The notes under the pieces are model-generated. The model saw nothing but the letters and a program-made list of their open reading frames with translations, searched no databases and had not been told where the DNA came from. The position numbers were made by a program, and so were the translations under genes. This document shows positions 26,600 to 35,650 of a DNA stretch of 64,000 nt, one piece after another (positions within the stretch are counted from its first letter, which is position 1; every line of letters starts with the position of its first letter). The stretch is from Oscillospiraceae bacterium (GTDB lineage Bacteria > Bacillota > Clostridia > Oscillospirales > Ruminococcaceae). The DNA is taken from contig CAAGCE010000187.1 in the NCBI GenBank assembly GCA_900768245.1, positions 28,313 through 92,312 of the forward strand, read 5' to 3'.

Positions 26600-26608
26600 G
26601 CATAAAGA

Positions 26609-27544
26609 CTAAATCAAATTGTAAAGCCATTCGGATATTAGCAGCATAAGCGGCATTGTAATTATCGAGCCAATAGTTGATATTGCGAATATTTCAGATG
26701 CATATACACCATCTCTGCCATATTTGTTAGCGAACATTATTGTAGATGCAGCAGTAGGAGCAGAGGCTGCAATTATCATTGTATCAACGACCATTCTTTC
26801 GTTTCTGAATGGTATAAAAATGAGCATTAAAAGTATAGGACCGATAATAAGCTTAGCTGCACAGGTAAGGTATATACCTTTTTTCTTGATTGCTTCAAGA
26901 AGATTTGACTGAGCGATCATAATGCCTGAAACGATCATTGCAAGGGGAGTATTAAGCGATGAAATATAGTTGAGCGGTTCAAGAACGACTTCAGGAAGAA
27001 GTATTCTTGCAAAGAAGAAAATAACTCCGACGATCGTTGCAATAACAGCAGGAGCTTTAATAATATTTATCAATGACTTTTTGCTTAAATTGCCTGTCAT
27101 AACAATGACACCGTGTGTCCATGATAACAAATTAAATAACGCTATGTAAGCGATAACATAGAATACTCCGTCAGAGCCGTATACAGCACTTACAAGCGGT
27201 ATTCCGAGAAATGAACAGTTTGAATATACTACTGCAAATTGTTCAACTGCATAATTCACTCCACGGTTTTTCTCACGGAAAAATACTGTTGCAATAACAA
27301 TAAGGACGATATGAGAAATAAAGGCGAGTAAAAATGAAAGTAAAAGTCCTTTAACTAATCTGCTGTCAAATTCTTTTTGAAAAGATGTAAAAATCAATAC
27401 CGGACAAACTGCGCTGACAACAAAGTTGGAAAGCTGCTTGCCGCCTTTTTTGGTGAACACACCTTTTTTATATAAAAAAGCACCGAACACAATAAGCGCA
27501 AACATTACTATTGTCTGGAAAATAAGTATTTTTGCCGTTTCCAT
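26609..27544 (-). CDS. AEC family transporter (auxin efflux carrier-like)
   Basis: The 311-residue integral membrane protein has about ten hydrophobic segments in two halves, with the family's 'VSAVCPVLIFTSF' and 'AAVRPTAAST'-like element, here 'ASAPTAASTIMFA'. Bacterial AEC members transport small organic anions such as malate or malonate, or other metabolites; the substrate is not evident. ATG 27544 was chosen for its GAGGT site. The gene follows the amino-acid ABC ATPase by 48 nt on the same strand and may be read from the same transcript. Confidence 0.87.
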   Translation of the reverse strand: METAKILIFQTIVMFALIVFGAFLYKKGVFTKKGGKQLSNFVVSAVCPVLIFTSFQKEFDSRLVKGLLLSFLLAFISHIVLIVIATVFFREKNRGVNYAVEQFAVVYSNCSFLGIPLVSAVYGSDGVFYVIAYIALFNLLSWTHGVIVMTGNLSKKSLINIIKAPAVIATIVGVIFFFARILLPEVVLEPLNYISSLNTPLAMIVSGIMIAQSNLLEAIKKKGIYLTCAAKLIIGPILLMLIFIPFRNERMVVDTMIIAASAPTAASTIMFANKYGRDGVYASEIFAISTIGSIITMPLMLLISEWLYNLI

Positions 27545-27592
27545 ATATACCTCACAAATAAAACAGGGCGGATTTTCATCCACCCAAAAAAA

Positions 27593-28336
27593 TTATAATA
27601 CTTTACTGAGAAAGTTTTTAAGTCTTTCGCTTTTAGGGTTTGCAAAAAATTCTTCAGGAGTGTTTTCCTCGACTATTGAACCTGAATCCATAAAAATTAC
27701 ACGGCTTGCAACTTCCTTGGCAAACGCCATTTCGTGAGTTACAACTACCATTGTCATATTTTCGGCTGCAAGTTCACGCATAACATTAAGAACTTCACCG
27801 ACCATTTCAGGGTCAAGAGCAGAAGTAGGTTCATCAAAAAGCATAACGTCAGGCTTCATACATAAAGCTCTCACAATAGCAATACGCTGTTTCTGACCGC
27901 CTGAAAGCTGATTTGGATAGGAATTGGCTCTGTCAGAAAGACCGACACGCTTTAATAACTCCATTGCAGTAGCTTCGGCTTCTTCTTTTGATTTGCCCTG
28001 AAGTTTCATTGGTGCGATAGTGAGATTTTTCATAATGTTCATATGTGGGAAAAGATTGAACTGCTGAAAAACCATACCCATTTTCTGACGATATTTATTT
28101 ATATCGTTTTTCTTGTCTGTAATATCAATGCCCTCAAATGTTATCGTACCGCCTGTGGGAACTTCAAGAAGATTAAGACAGCGTAAAAATGTGCTTTTGC
28201 CTGAGCCTGACGGACCTACTACAAAAACAACATCACCCTGTTTAATTTCGGCAGATACACCGTTAAGTGCCTTGCTTTCCATACTTTCAAACTGTTTTTC
28301 AAGATTTTCAACCTTAATTAAAACATCAGTGGTCAC
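27593..28336 (-). CDS. Polar amino-acid ABC transporter, ATP-binding protein
   Basis: The 247-residue ATPase is of the GlnQ/HisP class, with Walker A 'GPSGSGKST', Q-loop '[12 protein letters not shown]' and signature '[15 protein letters not shown]'. Walker B is '[20 protein letters not shown]' and the switch histidine is in 'VVTHEMAFA'. It powers amino-acid import with the permease and binding protein encoded just upstream. The start codon is GTG at 28336, which overlaps the permease gene by 11 nt; AAAGGAAG lies about 12 nt before it. The substrate may be glutamine, cystine or another polar amino acid. Confidence 0.93.
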   Translation of the reverse strand: MTTDVLIKVENLEKQFESMESKALNGVSAEIKQGDVVFVVGPSGSGKSTFLRCLNLLEVPTGGTITFEGIDITDKKNDINKYRQKMGMVFQQFNLFPHMNIMKNLTIAPMKLQGKSKEEAEATAMELLKRVGLSDRANSYPNQLSGGQKQRIAIVRALCMKPDVMLFDEPTSALDPEMVGEVLNVMRELAAENMTMVVVTHEMAFAKEVASRVIFMDSGSIVEENTPEEFFANPKSERLKNFLSKVL

Positions 28337-29060
28337 TGTTTCTCATCTTCCTTTCCATTTTATTAAATACAAATTCAAGCAGCATTACAAGTACAAGATA
28401 GATCAATGCAACTGCAATGAGCGGCATAAATGCATCATAAGTACGGCTTCTGATAATGTCACCGCCCTTAGTAAGATCCTGCATAGCAATGTAACCTGAA
28501 ACGGAAGTTTCTTTGAGAAGAACAATAAATTCATTTCCGAGAGCAGGGAAGATGTTTTTGAAGGCCTGAGGAATAATTATAAAGATCATAGTCTGTGCAT
28601 AGTTAAATCCTAAGCTTCTGCCTGCCTCAAACTGACCCTTATCAATTGACATTATACCGCTTCGTACGATCTCTGCAACATACGCACCTGAATTGATACC
28701 AAAAGCAATTATTGCAACAACGACTTTATCTATGTTTACGGATGCAAAAATTACAAAGTAAATAATAAGGAGCTGTACAACAACAGGAGTACCTCTTATT
28801 ACGGTAAGATACACACGACAGATGAAATTAGCTACTTTAAGCTTGCCCGTCATATCATGTGTTGAGCGCACTATGGCGATGACAAAGCCAAGCACTATTC
28901 CGAGTACGACAGCCGCGATCGTTACTTTTAAGGTTACACCAAGACCATCTGTAATATATCTCCAGCGATCTTCGGCAACAAAATTCTGAATAAATCTATC
29001 CCTAAAATTTGTGAATAAATTTATGAACCATTCGGCTATCGAATTAAAAAACCCTGCCAT
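28326..29060 (-). CDS. Polar amino-acid ABC transporter, permease protein
   Basis: The 244-residue permease is of the HisM/GlnP type. An amphipathic N-terminal stretch precedes the membrane domain, which begins '[20 protein letters not shown]'. The EAA loop that contacts the ATPase reads '[23 protein letters not shown]'. It would form a homodimer in the cytoplasmic membrane. AAAGGAAAG precedes the ATG. A hairpin upstream separates it from the binding-protein gene, a usual way to produce more binding protein than permease. Confidence 0.93.
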   Translation of the reverse strand: MAGFFNSIAEWFINLFTNFRDRFIQNFVAEDRWRYITDGLGVTLKVTIAAVVLGIVLGFVIAIVRSTHDMTGKLKVANFICRVYLTVIRGTPVVVQLLIIYFVIFASVNIDKVVVAIIAFGINSGAYVAEIVRSGIMSIDKGQFEAGRSLGFNYAQTMIFIIIPQAFKNIFPALGNEFIVLLKETSVSGYIAMQDLTKGGDIIRSRTYDAFMPLIAVALIYLVLVMLLEFVFNKMERKMRNSDH

Positions 29061-29115
29061 TATGTTCTTTCCTTTCGTAGCGGTAGTATTTTACCGTTAG
29101 TTTTTTACATAAAAT

Positions 29116-29145
29116 CTGCGGCTGTAAAAAGTATCCCAGCCGCAG
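29116..29145 (-). terminator. Intercistronic hairpin between binding-protein and permease genes
   Basis: CTGCGGCTG pairs with CAGCCGCAG (9 bp), followed on the minus strand by ATTTTATG. It is likely a partial terminator or RNA-stabilising hairpin inside the operon. Confidence 0.7.
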
Positions 29146-29161
29146 AACCTGCAGTATTTAA

Positions 29162-29911
29162 TTATTCTGCTGTAATATATTTGTCGATGATCTCCTGAAG
29201 CTTTCCTGAATTTTTGAGGTTTTCAAGAGAAGTATTGATCTTTTCACGAAGTTCGTCATTGCCCTTTGCAACAGCAATAGCATATTCTTCATCTGTAAAT
29301 GATTCGTCAAGGATAACAAGTCCTTCGTTTTCGGAAACAAATACCTTAGCAGGTTCTCTGTCAATGATAACAGCGTCGATCTTGTCCTGCATAAGAGCCT
29401 GAACAGCTTCAAAGCCCTTGTTGTAACGTTCAACTGTTGCATCAGTAATATCAGATGAATAAATATCACCTGTTGTACCGAGCTGAACACCGATCTTCTT
29501 GCCTTCGAGATCGGCAGGAGTTGTAACAGCTGAACCTTCCTTTACGATTACGACCTGTGAAGCCTGTGCATATGTGTCAGAGAAGTCAACGTTTTTAAGG
29601 CGATCTTCATCAACTGTCATACCTGCAGCAGCGAAGTCAGCTTTTCCTGACTGTACAGCAGCGATAATTGAGTCAAAAGCCATATCTTCGATAACGAGTT
29701 CGTAACCGAGGTCATCAGCAATAGCCTGAGCAATATCAGCATCAATACCAACGATCTTATCGCCCTCATAATATTCATAAGGAGGGAATTCAGCATTTGT
29801 AGCCATAACAAGAGTTGTTTTTTCTTCCTTGCCGCAGCCTGTGAAAGCTGCACATACTGTACCGAGCATTAATGCACTGAGAGCACAGCTTATGATCTTA
29901 GATTTCTTCAT
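29162..29911 (-). CDS. Amino-acid ABC transporter substrate-binding lipoprotein
   Basis: The 249-residue protein has a lipoprotein signal ('CAAFTGC') and an SBP family 3 domain with 'FPPYEYYEGDKIVGIDADIAQAIAD' split by the ligand cleft. It also has the conserved 'DFAAAGMTVDEDRLKNVDFSDTY' segment, which contains an arginine/aspartate ligand pair. It captures an amino acid outside the membrane and delivers it to the permease encoded next. ATG 29911 is preferred over 29923, because GAAAGGA would directly abut the latter. No strong consensus promoter was seen in the 262 bp upstream. Confidence 0.92.
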   Translation of the reverse strand: MKKSKIISCALSALMLGTVCAAFTGCGKEEKTTLVMATNAEFPPYEYYEGDKIVGIDADIAQAIADDLGYELVIEDMAFDSIIAAVQSGKADFAAAGMTVDEDRLKNVDFSDTYAQASQVVIVKEGSAVTTPADLEGKKIGVQLGTTGDIYSSDITDATVERYNKGFEAVQALMQDKIDAVIIDREPAKVFVSENEGLVILDESFTDEEYAIAVAKGNDELREKINTSLENLKNSGKLQEIIDKYITAE

Positions 29912-30173
29912 AATTTTATCCATTCCTTTCAATTCAGACATTTCCACGATGTATATCGCTCTGTCTATACAAAAATACATATTAATTTTAAACTGTTTTT
30001 ATGGATATTTCAATAACTAATTTAAACAAATTATCAATACTATGAAAAATAGTATATGTGCAAAAGTGTTGTGATAATGTGGTATTGCTTTAATGTAATA
30101 TTGCGTTAGAATTAACCTTAGCATCTGCACATATGGATTTATTTAAGTAAAATTAAACAAAACAGTCTTAAAA

Positions 30174-31382
30174 TCAAAGGTTAATAAAATACTTCATTAT
30201 CTCAGGTCCTTTTTCGATGAATACACCTGTTTCTTTAGCATTTTTTTCACAGAATTTGCTTACACCATCATGAGCCTTGCACTTCTGATAAATAAGGAAA
30301 GGCACAGGGTCATTTGTATGTGTTTTGAGTGCAAGAGGAGTTGGGTGGTCAGGAAGAATCATGATCTTGTAATCATCGTATTTTTCAAGCTCAGGAAGGA
30401 TCTTACCGAGGATCTCTTTGTCGATTATCTCGATTGCCTTGACTTTATTTTCAATTTCGTGACGGTGACCGCATTCATCAGGAGCTTCAACGTGGATATA
30501 AACAAGATCCTGTCCGTTTGCAAGTTCCTTAATTGCAGCGTCAGCTTTTCCGCTGAAGTTTGTATCTATGTAACCTGTTGCACCATCGACATTGACAACA
30601 TTCATACCTGAGAATTTACCGATACCCTTTAAAAGGTCAACAGCAGAGATCATTGAACCCTTGAGTCCGTAGCACTTTGTAAATGCTTCAAGGTTAGCTC
30701 TCTTTCCTTCACCCCACAGCCAGATGCAGTTTGCAGGACGGAGACCACGCTTGATTCTGTCGAGATTTACAGGGTGATCCTTGAGAAGATCATAGCTCTT
30801 TTTCATCATTGCATAAAGCTTTTCGGCATTTTTATGCTTTGGAACATATTCTGTTACCTTTCTGCCCGTAATGTCGTGTGGAGGAGTAAGTGTTCCGACA
30901 TCAAGAGTACCGCCGTGCCAGATAAGGCAGTGACGATAGCTTACACCGCTGTAAAGCTTAAATTCATCGTTATCAAAATGTTCTGCAAGAAAATCAACGA
31001 GTATTTTTGCTTCGGCGGTAGAAATATCATCTGCGCAGTAATCAACGAGTGTTCTGTCCTCAAAATTAGGTTCATCGGATACGGTAACGAGATTGCAGCG
31101 GAATGAAATATCATCATCTTTCATATCGATTCCGATAGAGCCTGCTTCAAGTGGAGAACGACCTGTGTAGCAAACTGCCGGGTCATATCCGAGAACGGAA
31201 AGGTTAGCAACGTCTGAACCGGGCTTCAAACCGTCAGCAACAGTTTTTACAAGACCAACGACTGATTTTTCTGCAAGCTTGTCCATATTTGGCTTGTAAG
31301 CCTTTTCCATAGGAGTAACATTGCCGAGTTCCTCAACAGGATAATCAGCCATACCATCGCAAAGAAGAACAACATACTTCAT
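30174..31382 (-). CDS. apgM: Cofactor-independent phosphoglycerate mutase (ApgM type)
   Basis: This 402-residue member of the alkaline phosphatase superfamily interconverts 3- and 2-phosphoglycerate in glycolysis without 2,3-bisphosphoglycerate. Motifs include 'LLCDGMADYP' (metal aspartate), 'GSDVANLSVLGYDP' (serine nucleophile region), 'VYIHVEAPDECGH' and 'ILPDHPTPLALKTHTNDPVPF'. This is the archaeal-type enzyme also common in Clostridia. ATG 31382 has AAAGGATG 8 nt upstream; the longer frame to 31436 has none. Confidence 0.93.
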   Translation of the reverse strand: MKYVVLLCDGMADYPVEELGNVTPMEKAYKPNMDKLAEKSVVGLVKTVADGLKPGSDVANLSVLGYDPAVCYTGRSPLEAGSIGIDMKDDDISFRCNLVTVSDEPNFEDRTLVDYCADDISTAEAKILVDFLAEHFDNDEFKLYSGVSYRHCLIWHGGTLDVGTLTPPHDITGRKVTEYVPKHKNAEKLYAMMKKSYDLLKDHPVNLDRIKRGLRPANCIWLWGEGKRANLEAFTKCYGLKGSMISAVDLLKGIGKFSGMNVVNVDGATGYIDTNFSGKADAAIKELANGQDLVYIHVEAPDECGHRHEIENKVKAIEIIDKEILGKILPELEKYDDYKIMILPDHPTPLALKTHTNDPVPFLIYQKCKAHDGVSKFCEKNAKETGVFIEKGPEIMKYFINL

Positions 31383-31444
31383 ATTAAATACATCCTTTTT
31401 TATTTGATTAAAACTATCAGGGATAAATAGTTTCATACATTATC

Positions 31445-31473
31445 ATTTTACCACAGATCATACATTAATTCAA
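31445..31473 (-). promoter_or_regulatory. Promoter of apgM
   Basis: TTGAAT (31468-31473), 17 bp and TAAAAT (31445-31450) on the minus strand, about 60 bp before the start codon. Confidence 0.55.
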
Positions 31474-31526
31474 TATATTACATAAATTTTTTGCAGTAAA
31501 TTTGTTTATATTTTTGTATTTTTTTA

Positions 31527-31555
31527 TTGACAAATAATTATTGATATATTATAAT
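31527..31555 (+). promoter_or_regulatory. Consensus promoter of the AIM24-like gene
   Basis: TTGACA (31527-31532), 17 bp and TATAAT (31550-31555) is a perfect sigma-A consensus, suggesting strong constitutive expression. Confidence 0.75.
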
Positions 31556-31599
31556 ATATTTGTCCGAATTGTTAAAGAATGTTTAATTGGAGGTTCATT

Positions 31600-32277
31600 A
31601 TGGAATATCAGATCAAAGGAACACCATTTCCTGTCGTAATTTGTAAGCTTGGGGCAAATGAAGCTATCGACTGTCAGAAGGGTGCAATGTCATGGATGTC
31701 ACCTAATATGCAGATGCAGACAACAACAGGCGGCATTGGTAAAATGTTTTCAAGAGCACTTACTGGTGAATCACTTTTCAAAAATAAATATATTGCTCAG
31801 GGCGGACCGGGTGAAATTGCATTTGCCGCAACAGTTCCAGGCAATATTATTGCGATCAATGTTGGCGAAAAAGAGATCGTTGCACAGAAGTCAGCATACC
31901 TCGCTTCCGAACAGAATGTTGAAATGAGCATATTCTTCCAGAAAAAGATCGGTTCAGGCTTTTTTGGCGGTGAGGGCTTTATTATGCAGAAGTTCTCAGG
32001 TTCCGGTATGGTTTTCATCGAAGTAGACGGAAGCGTTGTTGAATATGACCTTGCAGCAGGCGAATCTATCCTTGTTGATACAGGCTATGTAGCAGCTATG
32101 GATTCAACCTGTTCTATGGATATTGTTTCAACAGGCGGTATCGGAAATGCACTCTTCGGCGGCGAAGGACTTTTCAATACAAAGGTTACAGGTCCCGGTC
32201 ACGTTTGGCTCCAGACACTTCCTATCAATGCACTTGCAAACTCACTCCAGCCGTATATCGTTACAGGCAGCAACTGA
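31600..32277 (+). CDS. AIM24/TIGR00266 family protein
   Basis: The 225-residue protein matches the TIGR00266/AIM24 family of glycine-rich beta-helix-like proteins. It shows 'AIDCQKGAMSWMSPNMQM', 'GGIGKMFSRALTGESLFKN' and the repeated 'GSGFFGGEGFIMQKFSGSG' and 'GNALFGGEGLFNTKVTGPG' motifs. The function of bacterial members is unknown; the fold is a trimeric beta barrel in solved relatives. TTGGAGG lies 6 nt before ATG 31600, so that start is preferred over 31579. It is monocistronic, with a perfect promoter and a strong terminator, which implies high expression. Confidence 0.9.
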   Translation: MEYQIKGTPFPVVICKLGANEAIDCQKGAMSWMSPNMQMQTTTGGIGKMFSRALTGESLFKNKYIAQGGPGEIAFAATVPGNIIAINVGEKEIVAQKSAYLASEQNVEMSIFFQKKIGSGFFGGEGFIMQKFSGSGMVFIEVDGSVVEYDLAAGESILVDTGYVAAMDSTCSMDIVSTGGIGNALFGGEGLFNTKVTGPGHVWLQTLPINALANSLQPYIVTGSN

Positions 32278-32294
32278 TCTACATAATTATAATC

Positions 32295-32325
32295 AAAAAG
32301 GCAGTCGTTTTTCGGCTGCCTTTTT
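32295..32325 (+). terminator. Terminator of the AIM24-like gene
   Basis: AAAAAGGCAGTCG pairs with CGGCTGCCTTTTT around a TTTTT loop and is followed by T-rich sequence. Confidence 0.87.
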
Positions 32326-32360
32326 ATAATTGGTACAGTATATATTTTATTTTTATTGGG

Positions 32361-32407
32361 GCGGCGGCATTTGGTATGCTGTAAGCTTTGAGATGTCGAG
32401 CCGCCGC
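32361..32407. repeat. GC-rich hairpin between converging genes
   Basis: GCGGCGG (32361-32367) pairs with CCGCCGC (32401-32407) around a 33-nt loop in otherwise AT-rich intergenic DNA. On the minus strand it is followed by CCCCAATAAAAATAAAA, so it may act as a back-up terminator. No second copy was seen in the window. Confidence 0.4.
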
Positions 32408-32437
32408 GATCGTTAATACCCTGCGAAACTCTATATA

Positions 32438-32630
32438 GGTCACCTCTAAAAACCATCGTGCCTCAGATGCGCAGCAGGATTTTTCGTCAGGTTGTATAGA
32501 AATTTCGCAATTATTGCAAAGCAAGAATTTGCATACATGCCATATGTCAAGAAATTTATGTGCAAGATGACGGGAAATCTGCAAGCAGATGAAGTGCTAA
32601 GGCATTAGCCGGTGGTTTTTAGAGGTGACC
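32438..32630 (-). mobile_element. MITE-like element, copy 2 (193 bp, inverted)
   Basis: The element lies in reverse orientation relative to copies 1, 3 and 4, with perfect 18-bp ends (GGTCACCTCTAAAAACCA and its complement). TATA flanks both sides (32434-32437 and 32631-32634) as a 4-bp target duplication. It sits between two converging genes and their terminators, so it is unlikely to be in a leader. Its internal -10-like box reads TACAAC rather than TACAAT. Orientation reversal with intact ends argues for a mobile element rather than a conserved RNA leader. Confidence 0.8.
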
Positions 32631-32640
32631 TATAAGTAAA

Positions 32641-32669
32641 CGGGCTGCCACAAATACTGCGGCAGTCCG
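32641..32669 (-). terminator. Terminator of the aminotransferase gene
   Basis: On the minus strand CGGACTGCC pairs with GGCAGCCCG around a short loop, followed by TTTACTTATA. The tail abuts the MITE copy 2 target duplication. Confidence 0.72.
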
Positions 32670-32691
32670 TTCTGTGTTTATTGAATTATAC

Positions 32692-33972
32692 TTATTCTGA
32701 GAGAAGCCTTTCTGCACTTGCAAGCTTAACACAAAGGCAGAAAAGATTCATAGCTGTTTCAAGTTCGTTAAGTGGTGGGTAAGTCGGAGCAAGACGAATA
32801 TTTCTGTCATCAGGGTCTTTACCGTATGGGAAAGTAGCACCTGCATCCGTAAGAACAACACCTGCTTCCTTACAAAGAGAAACAACCCTTTTTGCACAGC
32901 CGTTAATAGTATTTACAGATACAAAGTAACCGCCGTTTGGCTTATTCCATTCAAGGATTCCAAGTGAAGAAAGTTCTTTGTCAAGTGTATCAAGAACAAG
33001 CTTAAACTTTGGAGCAAGTATAGCTTTATGCTTTTCCATATGAGCCATAATTCCGTCAACGTTCTTAAAATACTTAACGTGACGAAGCTGATTGAGCTTA
33101 TCATAGCTGATGCACTGGATTCCGAGAAGCTTGGAGATCTGCTTGATATTGTTTACGGACGCTGCCATAATTGCAACACCTGCACCCGGGAATGAGATCT
33201 TTGAAGTGCTTGCAAAAATAAATACCATATCTTCCTTGCCGGTTTTTTTACACTCATCAAGAATATTAAGAATGTGGTCAGGTGTATCTGTAAGGTGGTG
33301 AACACAGTAAGCATTATCCCAGAAAATACGGAAGTCCTTAGCCTTAGGAGAAAGGTTAGCAAAACGTCTTACAACTTCATCGGAATAAGCAATTCCGTCA
33401 GGATTTGAATAAAGAGGAACACACCAAACGCCCTTGATAGTATCATCTTCAGCAACCATCTTTTCAATCATATCCATATCAGGACCGTCAGAGTGCATAG
33501 GGATATTAATCATTTCAATGCCAAAGTGTTCGCAGATCTTGAAGTGTCTGTCATAACCCGGAACGGGGCAGAGAAATTTAATTTTATCATATTTTATCCA
33601 AGGCTTTTCGCTGCCGTAAACACCGTGTGTCATAGCTCTTGCAACTGTATCATACATTATAGCAAGGCTTGAGTTACCGCCGATAATAATTTCATCTGTA
33701 CCAACGCCAAGAAGATCACCGAAAAGCTTCTTTGCATCAATAATACCGGTAAGCATACCATAGTTACGGCAATCTGTACCGTCCTCAGCAAGCATACTTG
33801 CAGCATTTGTGAAAACGTCAAACATTGGCATAGCGAGGTCGAGCTGATCATTTGCCGGCTTGCCTCTGGACATATCAAGCTTCAAACCTTTTGCCTGATA
33901 ATCGGCGTATTCCTTTTCACAGTCAGCCTTGAAAGCTTCAAGCTGTGATTTGCTCATTTCTGTAAGCAGCAT
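32692..33972 (-). CDS. Class I aminotransferase, aspartate-aminotransferase Ic-like
   Basis: The 426-residue PLP enzyme resembles the PF12897-type (subclass Ic) aspartate aminotransferases. It has 'LDMSRGKPANDQLDLAMP' at the N-terminus, 'GGNSSLAIMYD' for phosphate binding, 'NPDGIAYSDE', 'FWDNAYCVHHL' and the PLP lysine in 'STSKISFPGAG'. It likely moves amino groups between aspartate and 2-oxoglutarate. Other acceptor specificity is possible. The start has AAAGGATC about 10 nt upstream and a TTGAAA-18-TACAAT promoter further up. Confidence 0.88.
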   Translation of the reverse strand: MLLTEMSKSQLEAFKADCEKEYADYQAKGLKLDMSRGKPANDQLDLAMPMFDVFTNAASMLAEDGTDCRNYGMLTGIIDAKKLFGDLLGVGTDEIIIGGNSSLAIMYDTVARAMTHGVYGSEKPWIKYDKIKFLCPVPGYDRHFKICEHFGIEMINIPMHSDGPDMDMIEKMVAEDDTIKGVWCVPLYSNPDGIAYSDEVVRRFANLSPKAKDFRIFWDNAYCVHHLTDTPDHILNILDECKKTGKEDMVFIFASTSKISFPGAGVAIMAASVNNIKQISKLLGIQCISYDKLNQLRHVKYFKNVDGIMAHMEKHKAILAPKFKLVLDTLDKELSSLGILEWNKPNGGYFVSVNTINGCAKRVVSLCKEAGVVLTDAGATFPYGKDPDDRNIRLAPTYPPLNELETAMNLFCLCVKLASAERLLSE

Positions 33973-34072
33973 AAAAAATCGATCCTTTCAGAACATAATA
34001 TATAAAGTATTTTACTCACTTTACACAAATTCAGCAAGATGTAATTGTAATCTGTGTTGCGTACTAAAAACA

Positions 34073-34102
34073 ATTGTATTTGACAGAAATACAAATTTTC
34101 AA
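34073..34102 (-). promoter_or_regulatory. Promoter of the aminotransferase gene
   Basis: TTGAAA (34097-34102), 18 bp and TACAAT (34073-34078) on the minus strand. Confidence 0.45.
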
Positions 34103-34136
34103 ATTGCCTAATACTAATAATATTACAAATCAGAAT

Positions 34137-34170
34137 AAAATGCAAGGCTTTTTTATAAGTCTTGCATTTT
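34137..34170 (-). terminator. Terminator of the asnS operon
   Basis: AAAATGCAAG pairs with CTTGCATTTT (10 bp) about 75 nt beyond the asnS stop codon, followed on the minus strand by ATTCTGATTT. Confidence 0.7.
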
Positions 34171-34243
34171 ATTTTACATTTAGACATATAATACACTTAA
34201 ATTGAAGTAAAAAGGTGTATATATTGCACAGATAAAATCATTA

Positions 34244-35632
34244 TCAATAAATTGAACCTGTTGTTCTTGGAAATGGGATAACATCACGGATATTCTGAAT
34301 GCCCGTAGTATACATTATCAATCTTTCAAAACCAAGTCCAAATCCTGCGTGTTTTGCACCGCCGTAACGACGCAGATCAAGATACCAGTCGTATTCATTT
34401 ACATCAAGCTTAAGTTCATTCATACGGGCGGTAAGTACGTCAATGCGTTCTTCACGCTGGCTTCCTCCGATAAGTTCGCCGACACCGGGAACAAGCAGAT
34501 CGACCGCTGCAACGGTTTTTCCGTCATCATTAACACGCATATAAAACGCCTTTATTTCCTTAGGATAATCTGTTACAAAAACGGGCTTTCCAAATATTTT
34601 TTCTGTGAGATAGCGTTCGTGTTCGGTCTGAAGGTCACAGCCCCAGAATACGGGATATTCAAAAGTGTTTTCGCTTTCTTTAAGAAGTTCTATCGCTTTT
34701 GTGTAGGAGCATCTTGCAAAATCTGAGTTTGCAACTGAATTAAGTCTTTCAAGCAGACCATTATCATAAAAATCGTTGCAGAATTTGAGTTCATCTGCAC
34801 ATTCGTTTAATAAAGCCTTGAGTACATATTTGAGCATATTTTCAGCAAGTTCCATATCATCTTCAAGGTCTGCAAATGCAATTTCAGGTTCGACCATCCA
34901 GAATTCGGCAGCATGACGCTGAGTATATGATTTTTCTGCTCTGAAAGTCGGACCGAAAGTATATATCTTTCCGAATGCCATAGCCATACATTCGCCCTCG
35001 AGCTGACCGGAAACTGTAAGTGAAGCAGGCTGTTCAAAAAAATCCTGAGTAAAGTCAACTTCACCGTTTTCTGTTTTGGGAACATTGTTAAGGTCAAGGG
35101 TTGTTACACGGAACATTTCTCCTGCACCTTCGCAATCATTTGCTGTAATAAGCGGAGTATGAGCATATACAAAGCCGTTTTCATGGAAAAATCGGTGAAG
35201 TGCCTGTGCTGCAACAGATCTTATCTTGAATGCAGCCTGAAAAGTATTTGTGCGCATACGAAGATGAGATATTGAACGCAGATATTCAAGACTATGTGCT
35301 TTTTTCTGCAAAGGATAGTCAGAAGTTGATGTGCCTTCAACTGTGATTTTATCAGCATTGACTTCAAACGGCTGCTTTGCTGACGGAGTAAGAATAAATT
35401 TACCGTCTACCGAAACGGCTGCACCGGTATTAAGCTTGGAGATCTCATTAAATTCGGCAAGCTTGTCCGATTCGGCAATTATCTGTAAAGGCTTGAAACA
35501 GCTGCCATCGCTTATTGACAAAAAGGCAAGATTTTTGCTTACACGAATTGATTTGATCCATCCGCATACAGTAACCTTGCTTCCGTTTTCAATAATGTTT
35601 TCATATAACTTCTTAATTTCAGTACGTTTCAT
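34244..35632 (-). CDS. asnS: Asparaginyl-tRNA synthetase
   Basis: The 462-residue class IIb synthetase charges tRNA-Asn with asparagine. The N-terminal OB-fold anticodon-binding domain (about 1-115, '[21 protein letters not shown]') precedes the catalytic core. Motif 2 is '[21 protein letters not shown]', split here by description only, and motif 3 is '[12 protein letters not shown]'. The enzyme ends '[14 protein letters not shown]', as AsnS does. It is the last gene of the PH/FkbM/asnS operon, only 18 nt after the methyltransferase stop, with AAAGGAAG before the ATG. Confidence 0.96.
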   Translation of the reverse strand: MKRTEIKKLYENIIENGSKVTVCGWIKSIRVSKNLAFLSISDGSCFKPLQIIAESDKLAEFNEISKLNTGAAVSVDGKFILTPSAKQPFEVNADKITVEGTSTSDYPLQKKAHSLEYLRSISHLRMRTNTFQAAFKIRSVAAQALHRFFHENGFVYAHTPLITANDCEGAGEMFRVTTLDLNNVPKTENGEVDFTQDFFEQPASLTVSGQLEGECMAMAFGKIYTFGPTFRAEKSYTQRHAAEFWMVEPEIAFADLEDDMELAENMLKYVLKALLNECADELKFCNDFYDNGLLERLNSVANSDFARCSYTKAIELLKESENTFEYPVFWGCDLQTEHERYLTEKIFGKPVFVTDYPKEIKAFYMRVNDDGKTVAAVDLLVPGVGELIGGSQREERIDVLTARMNELKLDVNEYDWYLDLRRYGGAKHAGFGLGFERLIMYTTGIQNIRDVIPFPRTTGSIY

Positions 35633-35650
35633 CTTTTTTGCTTCCTTTGA

